A stretch of 64,000 nt of DNA from Nocardioides palaemonis. GTDB lineage: Bacteria > Actinomycetota > Actinomycetes > Propionibacteriales > Nocardioidaceae. Of the stretch, positions 43,033 to 53,938 are shown piece after piece; the first letter of the stretch is position 1; every line of letters starts with the position of its first letter. A program made the position numbers and the translations under genes. A model generated the notes under the pieces. The model ran no database searches. It worked only from the letters and a program-made list of their open reading frames with translations, and had not been told where the DNA came from. The stretch covers positions 1 to 64,000 of the forward strand of contig NZ_JAGVQR010000004.1 in the NCBI RefSeq assembly GCF_018275325.1, in the 5' to 3' direction.

Positions 43033-44889
43033 ATGGCCACCGAGGTCCCCGCCGATGTCGCAGCCGTCCGCGAGGACTACGAGGCCCGGATCCTCGGCCT
43101 CCACATGCCGGCCCTCGTGCGGCGGGCCGCCGAGCGCTTCGGCGACGACCCCGCCTTCTCCGACCGCTTCGACGTCCCCGAGGGCGAGACGTGGTCGACC
43201 ATCTCCTGGCGCGAGACCTGGGAGCTCACCCAGCAGGTGGCGGCGGCGCTGGTCGCGCTCGGCGTCGAGCGGGGCGACGCGGTCGCGATCATGGCCACCA
43301 ACCGCACCGCGCACACGCTCGCCGACTACGGCGCGATGACGGCCGCGGCGGTCCCGATGTCGATCTACAACACCCTCGCCCAGGACCAGGTCGCCTTCAT
43401 CGCCGGCGAGTCGCAGCCGGTCGTCGTCGTGCTGGAGGACCACGACCGCTACCGCCGCTGGGAGCGTGCCCTGGCCGAGGTCGACTCGGTCCGCCACGTC
43501 GTGATGCTCGCCGACGCCGAGCGCGTGGACGACCCCCGAGCGATCGCCTGGGCCGACTTCCTCGCGCGCGGTGCCGACACGTCGGGCGTCGAGGAGCGGA
43601 TGGACCGGATCACCCCGGACCTCCCGGCCACCTACCTCTACACCTCCGGCACGACCGGCAACCCCAAGGGCGTCGTGCTGACCCACCACAACGTGATGTA
43701 CGAGGCGGTCTCGACGCTCGACGCCGCCGGCCTGCACGGCCAGCAGCGCACGATCAGCTACCTCCCGCTGGCCCACATCGCGGAGCGGGTGCTCGCGACG
43801 TGCGGTCCCCCGCTCCTGGGCAGCCACGTGCACGCCATCCCCGACCCCGCCGCGCTGCTCGGCGCGCTCGGCGAGGTCCACCCCACGGCGTTCTTCGGCG
43901 TCCCGCGGGTCTGGGAGAAGATCAAGACCGGCATCTCCGCCAAGCTCGCCGAGGACCCCGACCCGGCCAACCAGGAGCTCGTGCGCAACGCGATGGCGGC
44001 CGGCCTGGCGTGGACGCAGGCCCACGAGGTCGGCCACGAGATGACGCCGGAGGTCGAGGCGGCCTACGCCGAGGCGGACACCGCGATCCTCGGCTTCCTG
44101 CGCCTGCTGCTCGGGCTCGACCAGGTGCAGTGGGCGGCCAGCGCCGCGGCGCCGATGCCGCTCGAGGTCGCGAAGTTCATGGGCGGGCTGGGGCTGCACG
44201 TCTACGACGTCTACGGGATGACCGAGACGACCGGGGCGTTCACCTCCAACGGCCCCGGCCACTTCAAGCTCGGCACGGTCGGGCGGGCCAACCCGGGCAT
44301 CGAGGTGCGGCTCGGGGAGGACGACGAGATCCTGTGCCGCGGCCCGGTCAACACCCCCGGCTACCACCGGCAGGAGTCGGCGACCCGGGCGCTCATCGAC
44401 GAGGACGGCTGGATCCACACCGGTGACATCGGCCGCGTCGACGAGGACGGGTTCTGGTCGGTGGTCGACCGCAAGAAGGAGCTGATCATCACCTCGGCGG
44501 GCAAGAACATCGCGCCGTCCAACATCGAGAACTACCTCAAGGAGTCGCCGATCGTCGGCCACGCGATGGCGCTGGGCGACAACCAGCCCTACGTCGTCGC
44601 GATCCTCACCCTCGACGGTGAGATCGCCCCGATGGTCGCGGCCAAGATGGGCATCGAGTTCACCGACCTCGCGGACCTCTCCACCAAGCCGCAGATCCGC
44701 GCGATGGCGCAGGCCGCCGTCGACGCGGCCAACGAGCGGCTCTCGCGTCCCGAGCAGGTGAAGGCGTGGGAGCTGCTGCCCCACGAGTGGACCGCGGAGT
44801 CCGAGGAGCTGACCCCGACGCTCAAGCTCAAGCGACGGGTGGTCAACGCGAAGTACTCCGACGTGGTCGACTCCCTCTACGCCGGCTGA
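43033..44889 (+). CDS. Long-chain fatty acid CoA ligase (AMP-forming)
   Basis: A 618-residue adenylate-forming enzyme, FadD15-like in length and layout. YTSGTTGNPKGVVLTH near residue 200 is the P-loop; YGMTETTG (A5), GWIHTGDIGRVDEDGFW and DRKKELIITSAGKNIAPSNIE (A8 region) follow. LKLKRRVV near the C-terminus precedes the catalytic Lys region. GAGGAG lies 7 nt before the ATG. It activates fatty acids to acyl-CoA for lipid synthesis or degradation and is followed at once by a GDPD gene, which suggests a lipid-recycling unit. Confidence 0.94.
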   Translation: MATEVPADVAAVREDYEARILGLHMPALVRRAAERFGDDPAFSDRFDVPEGETWSTISWRETWELTQQVAAALVALGVERGDAVAIMATNRTAHTLADYGAMTAAAVPMSIYNTLAQDQVAFIAGESQPVVVVLEDHDRYRRWERALAEVDSVRHVVMLADAERVDDPRAIAWADFLARGADTSGVEERMDRITPDLPATYLYTSGTTGNPKGVVLTHHNVMYEAVSTLDAAGLHGQQRTISYLPLAHIAERVLATCGPPLLGSHVHAIPDPAALLGALGEVHPTAFFGVPRVWEKIKTGISAKLAEDPDPANQELVRNAMAAGLAWTQAHEVGHEMTPEVEAAYAEADTAILGFLRLLLGLDQVQWAASAAAPMPLEVAKFMGGLGLHVYDVYGMTETTGAFTSNGPGHFKLGTVGRANPGIEVRLGEDDEILCRGPVNTPGYHRQESATRALIDEDGWIHTGDIGRVDEDGFWSVVDRKKELIITSAGKNIAPSNIENYLKESPIVGHAMALGDNQPYVVAILTLDGEIAPMVAAKMGIEFTDLADLSTKPQIRAMAQAAVDAANERLSRPEQVKAWELLPHEWTAESEELTPTLKLKRRVVNAKYSDVVDSLYAG

Positions 44890-44890
44890 G

Positions 44891-45775
44891 GTGCGAGCGG
44901 AGCGAGCCTCGAAGCCGGCGTTCGACCTGCAGGCCCACCGCGGGGGTGCCGGGCTCTGGCCGGAGAACACCCTCGAGGCGTTCGGGCGCGCCCTCGCGCT
45001 CGGCGTCTCCACGCTCGAGCTCGACGTCCACCTCACGGCCGGGGACGACGTCGTGGTCGCCCACGACGCGACGCTCGCTGACGCCCGGGTGATCCGGACG
45101 CTGGCCCGCGCCGACCTGCCGCCCACGATGCCGCTGCTGAGACAGGTCGCGGCCCTGCTCGAGGAGCGCGGGGCCGACCCCGTGCGGCTCAACCTGGAGA
45201 TCAAGTACGACGCGCTCGACGCGTCCGGGCTCACCAGCCGCGAGCACTTCGTCGCCCTCGTCGTCGAGGCGCTGCGCATCGACGGCCTCGTCGGACGGAC
45301 CGCCGTGCAGTGCTTCGACTGGGGCGTGCTGGCGCTCGTGCACGACGCCGAGCCGGTGCTGGACCGGAACCTCCTCGTCTCCCCGGCCTACCTGCGACCG
45401 CACGGCACCACGCCGTCCCCGTGGTTCGACGGCCTGCCGGTCGACCCCGACTTCGTCGTCACCGCGGCGTCGATGGGGCTCACCGCGATCTCGCCGGTGC
45501 ACGGCGCGCCCTACCGGTCCGGGGTCGACGACCCGGCGTACCGCCCGTTCACCACCGCCGACCTCGTGGCCGAGGCCCACGCGGCCGGGCTCGGGGTCGT
45601 CCCGTACGTCGTCGACGACCCGCCGACGATGCGCCACCTGCTCGCGCTCGGCGTCGACGGGTTGATCACCAACCGGCCCGACCTGTTGCGGGAGGTGCTG
45701 GCCGGATCGGGACGCCCGCTGCCACGGTCCTTCGCCCGCCGACGCCCACCACCTGCCGGGGAGGACCCGGTCTAG
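44891..45775 (+). CDS. Glycerophosphodiester phosphodiesterase family protein
   Basis: A 294-residue GDPD. DLQAHRGGAGLWPENTLEAF and LELDVHLTAGDDVVVAHD carry the His-Arg, Glu-x-Asp and His of the active site; LNLEIKYD and VDGLITNRPDLLREVL follow. The GTG at 44891 is one base after the fadD stop. Its first codons (GTGCGAGCGGAGCGAGC) look like a fragment of the GC-rich repeat seen at 30330, so the original start may have been altered by that repeat. It may act on lipids released near the MMPL transporter downstream. Confidence 0.85.
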   Translation: MRAERASKPAFDLQAHRGGAGLWPENTLEAFGRALALGVSTLELDVHLTAGDDVVVAHDATLADARVIRTLARADLPPTMPLLRQVAALLEERGADPVRLNLEIKYDALDASGLTSREHFVALVVEALRIDGLVGRTAVQCFDWGVLALVHDAEPVLDRNLLVSPAYLRPHGTTPSPWFDGLPVDPDFVVTAASMGLTAISPVHGAPYRSGVDDPAYRPFTTADLVAEAHAAGLGVVPYVVDDPPTMRHLLALGVDGLITNRPDLLREVLAGSGRPLPRSFARRRPPPAGEDPV

Positions 45776-45830
45776 ACCTCCGGGGAATCACCGATGCGCG
45801 ATGTCGGTGGCGGCTGTTGTGCTGGAGGGC

Positions 45831-47999
45831 ATGAACCGCCAGATCGCCGGCGTCCTCACGGGGCGCGTCACCAAGTGGGGCGTCCTCGTCGTGTGGCTGG
45901 TGATCGCCGGCGGCTCGGCCATGTTCGCCTCCAAGCTGGCCGACGTGCAGAACAACGAGATGGCCTCGTGGCTGCCCGCCAATGCCGAGTCCACGCGCGC
46001 GTTCGAGAAGCTGGCGCCCTTCCAGGACGCCGACGACATCCCCACCACCGTGGTCTACCACCGCTCCTCGGGACTCACCGACGACGACCTCGCCGCGATC
46101 GAGGAGCAGGCCGGTGAGCTCGCGGGCCTCGACGGGGTGCCGGACACCCTGACCAACGGGTCACCGCCGGTGGTGAGCCCGGCCGTCGCGGCGCAGGTCG
46201 CCGAGGCGACCGGTCAGCCCGCGACCGGCGTCTCGGCGGACGGCACCGTGGCCCAGACCGTCGTGACGTTCAACTTCGGCGCCGAGGGGTGGAACGAGCT
46301 GCCTGCCGCGGCCGACGAGATCCGCGACATCGCCCGCATCGACGGCGTCGACGTGCACATCGCCGGTGCGGGTGGCCAGGCGGCCGACTCCGCCGAGGCC
46401 TTCGGCGGGATCGACAGCACCCTGCTCGGCGCGACCCTGCTCGTGGTGATCGTCATCCTGCTCTTCACCTACCGCAGCCCGCTGCTGTGGATCCTCCCGA
46501 TCTTCACCGCCCTGGTCGGGCTCTTCACGACCGAGGCGGTGGTCTACTTCCTCGCCAAGGACGCCGGCCTGACGGTCAACGGGCAGAGCCAGGGCATCCT
46601 CACGGTGCTGGTGATCGGCGCCGGCACCGACTACGCGCTGCTCCTCGTCGCCCGCTACCGCGAGGAGCTGCGTCGCCACGCCGACCGGCACGAAGCGATG
46701 GCGTTCGCGCTGCACCGCGCGGCGCCCGCGATCCTCGCCAGCGCGGCGACCGTGGTGATCGGCATGCTCTGCCTGACCTTCGCGGAGATGAACTCCACGG
46801 CCGGGCTGGGCCCCGTCAACGCCGTCGGCATCGCCATCACGTTCCTCGCGATGGTGACCCTGCTGCCGGCGCTGCTGGTGATCTGCGGCCGCTGGATCTT
46901 CTGGCCGCGCCGCCCGGGCTTCGGCTCGCAGGAGCCCACGGCTGCAGGGCTCTGGGCACGCGTCGGGCGCTGGATCGCCCCCCGCGCGCGGATGGTCTGG
47001 GTCGGCACGACCGCTGCCCTGCTGGTGGCGTGCCTGGGCATCTTCCAGCTCGACGCGACCGGGCTGTCGTCGGAGGAGCAGTACACCAAGGACTTCGACT
47101 CCCTGGTCGGCCAGCGGGTGCTGGCCGCCGCCGGGATGGTCGACACCTCCAACCCGGTCATGGTCGTCACCGACGCGGAGCAGGCCCCCGCAGTGGCGGA
47201 GGCGCTGCGCGGGGTCGACGGCATCGGCGACGTGGTCGGCGACGTGCCGCCGGTCGACGGGGTGGCGCTCGTGACCGGCGCCCTCACCACCGACGTCGCG
47301 GCGCAGGCATCGTTCGACACCGTCCAGCGGGTGCGCGACGCGGTGGGTGAGGTCGACGGCGCCGGCGCGCTCGTCGGCGGCACGTCGGCGATGTTCTACG
47401 ACATCGAGCAGGCCTCCCAGCGCGACAACACCGTGATCATCCCGATGGTCCTCGTCGTGGTGATGCTGATCCTCATGCTGCTGCTGCGAGCACTCGTGGC
47501 CCCGCTGCTGCTGATGGCCACGGTGGTGCTGTCGTTCGGTGCCGCGCTCGGCCTGTCCGCGCTGATCTTCCAGTACGTCTTCGGCTTCGACCACGCGGAC
47601 GCGTCGTTCCCGCTCTTCGTGTTCGTCTTCCTGGTCGCGCTCGGCATCGACTACAACATCTTCCTGATGACACGGGTGCGGGAGGAGACCGTCAACCACG
47701 GCACCCGGCGCGGGTCGCTGGTCGCCTTGGCGGCGACCGGAGGCGTGATCACCTCGGCCGGGCTGGTCCTCGCCGCGACGTTCACCGTGCTCGGCACCCT
47801 GCCGCTGGTCTTCCTGGCGCAGATGGGCACCGCCGTCGCGCTGGGCGTCCTGCTCGACACCATGATCGTCCGGTCCGTGCTCGTCACTGCCCTCAACCTC
47901 GACCTGGGCGCGAAGATCTGGTGGCCGAGCCGGCTCGACGCGGACGACCGGCACCTCACCGCGGCCGAGGCCGAGCAGCCGCTCGAGACCGTGCACTGA
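45831..47999 (+). CDS. MMPL/RND family transporter
   Basis: A 722-residue membrane protein of the MMPL type. The N-terminal segment WGVLVVWLVIAGGSAMF is followed by a large external loop, five membrane helices with GAGTDYALLLVARYREEL, then a second loop (about 390-520) and a second helix bundle with ALGIDYNIFLMTRVREE. Both duplicated halves keep the Asp-Tyr pairs of the proton pathway. It probably exports lipids or drugs. The ATG at 45831 is used, with GGAGG only 2 nt upstream; the in-frame ATG at 45801 is an alternative. Confidence 0.9.
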   Translation: MNRQIAGVLTGRVTKWGVLVVWLVIAGGSAMFASKLADVQNNEMASWLPANAESTRAFEKLAPFQDADDIPTTVVYHRSSGLTDDDLAAIEEQAGELAGLDGVPDTLTNGSPPVVSPAVAAQVAEATGQPATGVSADGTVAQTVVTFNFGAEGWNELPAAADEIRDIARIDGVDVHIAGAGGQAADSAEAFGGIDSTLLGATLLVVIVILLFTYRSPLLWILPIFTALVGLFTTEAVVYFLAKDAGLTVNGQSQGILTVLVIGAGTDYALLLVARYREELRRHADRHEAMAFALHRAAPAILASAATVVIGMLCLTFAEMNSTAGLGPVNAVGIAITFLAMVTLLPALLVICGRWIFWPRRPGFGSQEPTAAGLWARVGRWIAPRARMVWVGTTAALLVACLGIFQLDATGLSSEEQYTKDFDSLVGQRVLAAAGMVDTSNPVMVVTDAEQAPAVAEALRGVDGIGDVVGDVPPVDGVALVTGALTTDVAAQASFDTVQRVRDAVGEVDGAGALVGGTSAMFYDIEQASQRDNTVIIPMVLVVVMLILMLLLRALVAPLLLMATVVLSFGAALGLSALIFQYVFGFDHADASFPLFVFVFLVALGIDYNIFLMTRVREETVNHGTRRGSLVALAATGGVITSAGLVLAATFTVLGTLPLVFLAQMGTAVALGVLLDTMIVRSVLVTALNLDLGAKIWWPSRLDADDRHLTAAEAEQPLETVH

Positions 48000-48013
48000 C
48001 CCGCCGACCGCGC

Positions 48014-48040
48014 GCTGACCCGTGCAGGGGACCGGTCAGC
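48014..48040. terminator. Weak hairpin between MMPL and map genes
   Basis: GCTGACC (48014-48020) pairs with GGTCAGC (48034-48040) across a 13-nt loop in the 36-bp convergent gap. There is no U-tract. Confidence 0.3.
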
Positions 48041-48809
48041 GGGTGGGGAGGGTCAGGATTTCGGCGCCGTCCTCGGTGATGGCGACGGTGTGCTCGCTGT
48101 GGGCGGTACGGCAGCCGGTGACGCTGCGCAGCGTCCAGCCGTCCTCGTCGGTGACGAGCACCGGGGTGTCGGTCATGACCCAGGGCTCGAGCGCGAGCAG
48201 CAGGCCGGGTCGGAGCTGGTAGCCGCGTCCCGCGCGACCGTCGTTCGACACGTGCGGGTCCTGGTGCATCGTGGTGCCGATGCCGTGGCCGCCGAACTGC
48301 ATGTTGATCGGGTAGCCGGCCTCGGTCAGCACCGCACCGATCGCGCTGGAGATGTCGCCGATCCGCGCGCCCGGTCCCGCGGTGTCGATCGCGGCGGCGA
48401 GGGCGCGCTCGGTGGTCTCGATCAGCCGCACGCTCTCCTCGGGGCGGCTCTCCCCCACGACGAAGCTGATCGCCGAGTCCGCGGCGATGCCGTCGAGGCG
48501 CACCGCGAGGTCGAGGGTGAGGAGGTCGCCGTCGGCGAGGCGCTGGTCGCGCGGACGGCCGTGCAGGACCGCGTCGTTGACCGACGTGCAGACGTAGTGG
48601 CCGAAGGGTCCGCGGCCGAACGACGGGGCGTAGTCGACGTAGCAGGACTCGGCGCCGGCGTCGCGGATCATCTCCGAGGTCCAGCGGTCGAGGTCGAGCA
48701 GGTTGGTGCCGACCTCGGCCCGCTCGCGCAGGCTCTGGAGGATGTCGCCGACGAGCGCGCCGGTGCGGCGGGCCTTGTCGACCTGGGCGGGGGTGAGGAT
48801 CTCGATCAT
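48036..48809 (-). CDS. map: Type I methionine aminopeptidase
   Basis: A 257-residue enzyme that removes initiator methionine. All five metal ligands are present: Asp100, Asp111, His175 (GGHGIGTTMH), Glu208 (LALEPW) and Glu239 (SEHTVAIT); the substrate His is His83. The ATG at 48809 overlaps the stop of the lipoprotein gene (ATGA), an unusual partner for map. Actinobacteria often carry more than one map gene, so this may be the extra copy. Confidence 0.93.
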   Translation of the reverse strand: MIEILTPAQVDKARRTGALVGDILQSLRERAEVGTNLLDLDRWTSEMIRDAGAESCYVDYAPSFGRGPFGHYVCTSVNDAVLHGRPRDQRLADGDLLTLDLAVRLDGIAADSAISFVVGESRPEESVRLIETTERALAAAIDTAGPGARIGDISSAIGAVLTEAGYPINMQFGGHGIGTTMHQDPHVSNDGRAGRGYQLRPGLLLALEPWVMTDTPVLVTDEDGWTLRSVTGCRTAHSEHTVAITEDGAEILTLPTR

Positions 48810-49516
48810 CGCAGCCCGAACCTCTCACACCGCTTCTCGGTGGCGCCGGAGCAGAGGTCGTCGAGCGTCACGACGCCCTGCCCGACGAGCACCGTGGTCA
48901 GGGTGTCGACGGTGACGTCCTGCGCGGCGTAGAGCCACGACTCGACCCCCTCGACCCGCTCGCCACCGGGGACCGGGTTGCCGGCGAGCAGGGCCACGGC
49001 GACGTCGGCCGCCTGCTCGCTCATCGCCCGCACCGGGACGTAGGTCATCGACTCCTCCTCGCCGAGCAGGACGTCGCGCGCCGCGTCGAGGTCGGACCCC
49101 CCGATGTCGGACAGTCCCCCGCCCTCCAGCCCGACGAACCGGTCCGACCCGGGGACGAGGTCCCCCAGCGAGACCACGGGGACGTCGCGGCCGGACAGGT
49201 CGCCGATCGCGTCGGCGTCGACCGGGACCACCACCACGACGTCCGCGGAGTCGGCCTCCGCCTGCCGGACCTGGCTGCGCTGGGCCTCGGCGTCGCCCTC
49301 CGCGTCGTAGACCCGCACGCGGCACTCGTCGCACGTCGCCTCGACCCGGTCGGTGAACTCCTCGACGTCGACGCCCCCGCCGGAGCTGCCGTCGGCCACG
49401 AGCAGCGCGACGGTCGGCTCGTCGCCGAGGCAGCCCGACAGCGCGGGCGCAGTGGCCAGCAGCACGGCCGGGAGGAGGGTGCGGGCAAGACGACGGGGGG
49501 ATCGGGCGCGAAGCAT
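48806..49516 (-). CDS. Lipoprotein, periplasmic-binding-like
   Basis: A 236-residue lipoprotein with lipobox LSGC (Cys29). The mature part resembles the fold of sugar-type substrate-binding proteins in short form: VALLVADGSSGGG, RQAEADSADVVVVVPVDADAIGDLSGRDVPVVSLGDLVPGSD and FVGLEGGG suggest alternating strands and helices around a ligand. A CDEC pair lies near residue 60. No transporter gene is adjacent. TAACCT lies 7 nt before the ATG. It is the first gene of a two-gene unit with map. Confidence 0.75.
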   Translation of the reverse strand: MLRARSPRRLARTLLPAVLLATAPALSGCLGDEPTVALLVADGSSGGGVDVEEFTDRVEATCDECRVRVYDAEGDAEAQRSQVRQAEADSADVVVVVPVDADAIGDLSGRDVPVVSLGDLVPGSDRFVGLEGGGLSDIGGSDLDAARDVLLGEEESMTYVPVRAMSEQAADVAVALLAGNPVPGGERVEGVESWLYAAQDVTVDTLTTVLVGQGVVTLDDLCSGATEKRCERFGLR

Positions 49517-49523
49517 CGCGTCG

Positions 49524-49529
49524 AGGTTA
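49524..49529 (-). promoter_or_regulatory. -10 of leaderless promoter, lipoprotein-map unit
   Basis: TAACCT ends 7 nt before the ATG at 49516. Confidence 0.5.
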
Positions 49530-49540
49530 CCGGCTCCGGG

Positions 49541-49846
49541 TCAGTGCGACGGGCGGCGCCGCGACGGCGCCGGGCGCGTCGGGTCGTCGTCGGGACGCTC
49601 GACGTCGGCCGGGACGACGATCGGCTTGAGCCTTGCCCAGCCGAGGAACGCGCCTGCCACGACCAGCAGGGCGATGCCGGTCCACAGGTTCGCGTTGACC
49701 CCGCCCGTCTTCTCGGTCTCGGCGTCGCCGAAGAGGCCGGCCAGCGCGAGGATCACGCCGTACACGCCCATCAACGCACCGATGATGTTGCGGATGTCGA
49801 AGGCGCCCGCCTTGTGCGGGGCGCCGGTCTGGTTCTCGTCGGACAT
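49541..49846 (-). CDS. Small membrane protein next to the sodium symporter
   Basis: A 101-residue protein with two membrane segments (about 17-37 and 54-70), a short loop with an acidic stretch, and a polar Arg/Pro-rich C-terminus. It starts 15 nt after the symporter stop, so it is in its operon and may be an accessory subunit. DIRNIIGALMGVYGVILALAG and LWTGIALLVVAGAFLGW are the helices. No family name is recognised. Confidence 0.75.
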   Translation of the reverse strand: MSDENQTGAPHKAGAFDIRNIIGALMGVYGVILALAGLFGDAETEKTGGVNANLWTGIALLVVAGAFLGWARLKPIVVPADVERPDDDPTRPAPSRRRPSH

Positions 49847-49861
49847 GGGAGGGCCCCTCTC

Positions 49862-51577
49862 TCAGAAGGCGACGTTGAGGACGATGACCATGGCCAGGGC
49901 GACGCCCGCGAGCGGCACCGTGCGCCGGTACCACGGCAGGGCGGCCTCGTCCGGGTCGACGAGGTCCTCCTTGGGCGTCTCGGAGTAGACCAGGCCCTTG
50001 AGCTCCGAGGCCGGCTTGGGCTTCGTCACCAGCGAGACGACCACGCTCAGCACGATGTCGACCACGAAGGCGGTGGAGGCGGCGAGGAACGCCGCGCCCT
50101 GACCGGGCAGGTCGATGACACCGGCGGCGGCGAGCCGGTCGACCGCGACGGCCGACAGGGTGCCGAAGACCAGGCCGACCCACCCGGCGGTCGGGGTCAT
50201 CCGCTTCCAGAACATGCCGAGGATGAAGGTCGCGAAGAGCGGCGCGTTGAAGAACCCGAACAGCGTCTGGAGGTAGTCCATGACGTTGTCGTAGCCCATC
50301 GCGATCCGGGCGGTGAAGATCGCGATGACGGTCGCCGCGACGGTCGCGAGGCGGCCGATGCGCAGGTAGTAGTCGTCGCTGTGGTCCTTGCGGATGTAGC
50401 GCTGCCACAGGTCGTAGGAGAAGACCGTGTTGAAGGCGGAGATGTTGGCCGCCATGCCGGCCATGAAGGCGGCGAGGAGGCCGGCGATGGCCAGGCCGAG
50501 CAGCCCGTTCGGCAGGACCTCGCGCATCAGCAGCAGCAGGGCGTCGTTGTAGGCCACCCCGTCGCCCGACGCGCCGCCCGCCGGCGACCCACCGTTCTTC
50601 AGGTCGATCATGTCCTGGACCAGGACCGCGGAGATCATGCCGGGGACAATCACGATGAAGGGGATGAGCATCTTCGGGAAGGCGCCGATGATCGGCGTCT
50701 TGCGGGCGGCCGAGATCGAGTTCGACGCCATCGCGCGCTGGACCTCGACGAAGTTGGTGGTCCAGTAGCCGAAGGACAGCACGAAGCCGAGGCCGAACAC
50801 GATGCCGATCACCGACAGCAGCGGGGAATCGAAGCCCGACAGGGCCTGCCCCGGCCACGACTCGAGCTGCTGCGACGCGGGGGCCACGCCCGCGTCCGCG
50901 GGGGCGTTGGACGCGGCCGCGGTGATCTTGTCGGTCAGGCCGTCCCACCCGCCGACGCGGTGCAGGCCGATCAGGGTGAGCGGCAGCAGCGACGCCACGA
51001 TCACGAAGAACTGCAGCACCTCGTTGTAGATCGCGGCGCTCAGCCCGCCGAGGGTGATGTAGGACAGCACGATGGCGCCGGCGACGACCAGCGCCACCCA
51101 GATCGGCCAGCCGAGCAGGGCGTGGATGATGCTCGCGAGCAGCGCGAGGTTGACGCCGGCGATCAGCAGCTGGGCGACCGCGAAGCTGATCGCGTTGACC
51201 AGGTGGGCGCCGGTGCCGAACCGCCGGAACATGAACTCCGGGACCGAGCGCACCTTCGAGCCGTAGTAGAACGGCATCATCACCACGCCCAGGAACAGCA
51301 TGGCGGGGACGGCACCGACCCAGAAGTAGTGCACCGTAGGCAGGCCGATCTCGGCACCGTTGGCCGACATGCCCATGATCTCGACCGCACCGAGGTTGGC
51401 GGAGATGAACGCCAGGCCGGTCACCCACGCGGGCAGCGAGCGCCCCGACAGGAAGAAGTCGATCGAGTCCGACACGGAGCGGCGCGCCATGACGCCGATG
51501 CCGAGGACGAAGCCGAAGTAGATGGCGACCAGCAGGTAGTCGAGCCAGGTTGCGTCGAACAAGGTGTCTGACGACAA
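49862..51577 (-). CDS. Sodium:solute symporter (SSS family)
   Basis: A 571-residue transporter with about 14 membrane segments, similar in layout to vSGLT-type sugar symporters. FLSGRSLPAWVTGLAFISANLGAVEIMGMSANG near the N-terminus and ITLGGLSAAIYNEVLQFFVIV are family features; the conserved Ser/Thr of the sodium site lies in the eighth helix region. The start is an uncommon TTG at 51577, supported by a strong GGAGGTGA at 51588-51581. TAGGTT at 51617-51612 is the likely -10. The solute may be a sugar, but this cannot be read from the sequence. Confidence 0.92.
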   Translation of the reverse strand: MSSDTLFDATWLDYLLVAIYFGFVLGIGVMARRSVSDSIDFFLSGRSLPAWVTGLAFISANLGAVEIMGMSANGAEIGLPTVHYFWVGAVPAMLFLGVVMMPFYYGSKVRSVPEFMFRRFGTGAHLVNAISFAVAQLLIAGVNLALLASIIHALLGWPIWVALVVAGAIVLSYITLGGLSAAIYNEVLQFFVIVASLLPLTLIGLHRVGGWDGLTDKITAAASNAPADAGVAPASQQLESWPGQALSGFDSPLLSVIGIVFGLGFVLSFGYWTTNFVEVQRAMASNSISAARKTPIIGAFPKMLIPFIVIVPGMISAVLVQDMIDLKNGGSPAGGASGDGVAYNDALLLLMREVLPNGLLGLAIAGLLAAFMAGMAANISAFNTVFSYDLWQRYIRKDHSDDYYLRIGRLATVAATVIAIFTARIAMGYDNVMDYLQTLFGFFNAPLFATFILGMFWKRMTPTAGWVGLVFGTLSAVAVDRLAAAGVIDLPGQGAAFLAASTAFVVDIVLSVVVSLVTKPKPASELKGLVYSETPKEDLVDPDEAALPWYRRTVPLAGVALAMVIVLNVAF

Positions 51578-51611
51578 GAGTCACCTCCGAGGTGCGTGTG
51601 GACCACCCGCC

Positions 51612-51617
51612 AACCTA
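51612..51617 (-). promoter_or_regulatory. Likely -10 of the symporter operon
   Basis: TAGGTT would place the transcript start near 51605, giving a leader of about 28 nt that contains the GGAGGTGA SD. Confidence 0.5.
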
Positions 51618-51667
51618 GACCCGCTCCCCGTGACCTCGGGACCACCCCTGTGGGCACATGATGCGCG

Positions 51668-52060
51668 TCACGCGTCGCGGTCGTCCGCGACGATCTCCAC
51701 CTCGAAGCCCTCGGAGCTCTCGACGTAGAGCGCCACGTGCTGCTCGCCCCCGGCGTGCGGGTAGCGGTCGGCGTAGAGCTCGTGCCAGCCGTGCTCGGTC
51801 GACTCCGCCCGCACCCGGTCGAGCTGCTCACGGTCGCCGACCGTCAGCGCGAGGTGGTTGATCCCGGGCCGCAGCCGGTCATGCGTGCCGTGCTGGTCGC
51901 GCGAGTGCTCCATGAAGACGTACGTCCCGTCGTCGTGCACCCACGACAGCACCCCCTCCTCGCGCTGCCACCCGCACGCCGCGAGCAGCCACCCCCACTC
52001 CCCCTCCGCGGTGGCGACGTCGTCGACCCACAGGTCCAGGTGGTGCAGCGCGCGTGGCAT
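51668..52060 (-). CDS. VOC family (glyoxalase-like) protein
   Basis: A 130-residue vicinal oxygen chelate domain: LHHLDLWVDDVATAEGEWGWLL and INHLALTVGDREQLDRVRAES form the two beta-alpha-beta modules, and HVALYVESSEGFEVEIVAD ends with the Glu ligand. His7-His8, His69 and the terminal Glu are candidate metal ligands. It may be a lactoylglutathione lyase-like or dioxygenase-like enzyme; no substrate is evident. TAGGGT lies 6 nt before the ATG. Confidence 0.87.
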   Translation of the reverse strand: MPRALHHLDLWVDDVATAEGEWGWLLAACGWQREEGVLSWVHDDGTYVFMEHSRDQHGTHDRLRPGINHLALTVGDREQLDRVRAESTEHGWHELYADRYPHAGGEQHVALYVESSEGFEVEIVADDRDA

Positions 52061-52066
52061 GGCCCG

Positions 52067-52072
52067 ACCCTA
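52067..52072 (-). promoter_or_regulatory. -10 of leaderless promoter, VOC gene
   Basis: TAGGGT ends 6 nt before the ATG at 52060. Confidence 0.55.
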
Positions 52073-52156
52073 GGGCTTGCGCGGCCTCCCTGGTCCACCA
52101 GACGGACCACGCGGGCCGCACTCACGGCAGGCTCCGGCCCCGAGCGTGGTCAGTCC

Positions 52157-53738
<1,582 letters not shown>

Positions 53739-53744
53739 GGGCGG

Positions 53745-53750
53745 AGTCTA
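53745..53750 (-). promoter_or_regulatory. -10 of leaderless guaA promoter
   Basis: TAGACT ends 6 nt before the GTG at 53738. Confidence 0.6.
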
Positions 53751-53788
53751 TCGACGCGGGTACGTCCTCCGGCATCCGGTCGAGCGGT

Positions 53789-53898
53789 TGGATTTCGACA
53801 CGGGCGTCGGCTCCCGCTCGCTGCGCTCGCGGGTGCCGGCCCTGCTCAATCCGTTTCGCCGCGGCGTCCGCGGCTGCGCCGCGTACGCCTGCGAAACG
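53789..53898. repeat. GC-rich palindromic repeat fragment and hairpin
   Basis: GGATTTCGACACG at the left and TGCTCAATCC at the right frame an imperfect palindrome whose core, 53815-53830, is the inverse of the 16-mer in the ABC-junction repeat at 30336. Next to it CGTTTCGC (53852-53859) pairs with GCGAAACG (53891-53898). There is no coding evidence in 53739-54264. Confidence 0.6.
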
Positions 53899-53901
53899 CA
53901 C

Positions 53902-53938
53902 CAGGGCCCGGCCGGGGAGGGAGGATGGCCGGGCCCTG
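53902..53938. terminator. Strong GC hairpin in the guaA-GMC gap
   Basis: A perfect 12-bp stem, CAGGGCCCGGCC with GGCCGGGCCCTG, and a 13-nt loop. It could end transcription from the minus-strand GMC oxidase gene before guaA. No T-run follows. Confidence 0.55.
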
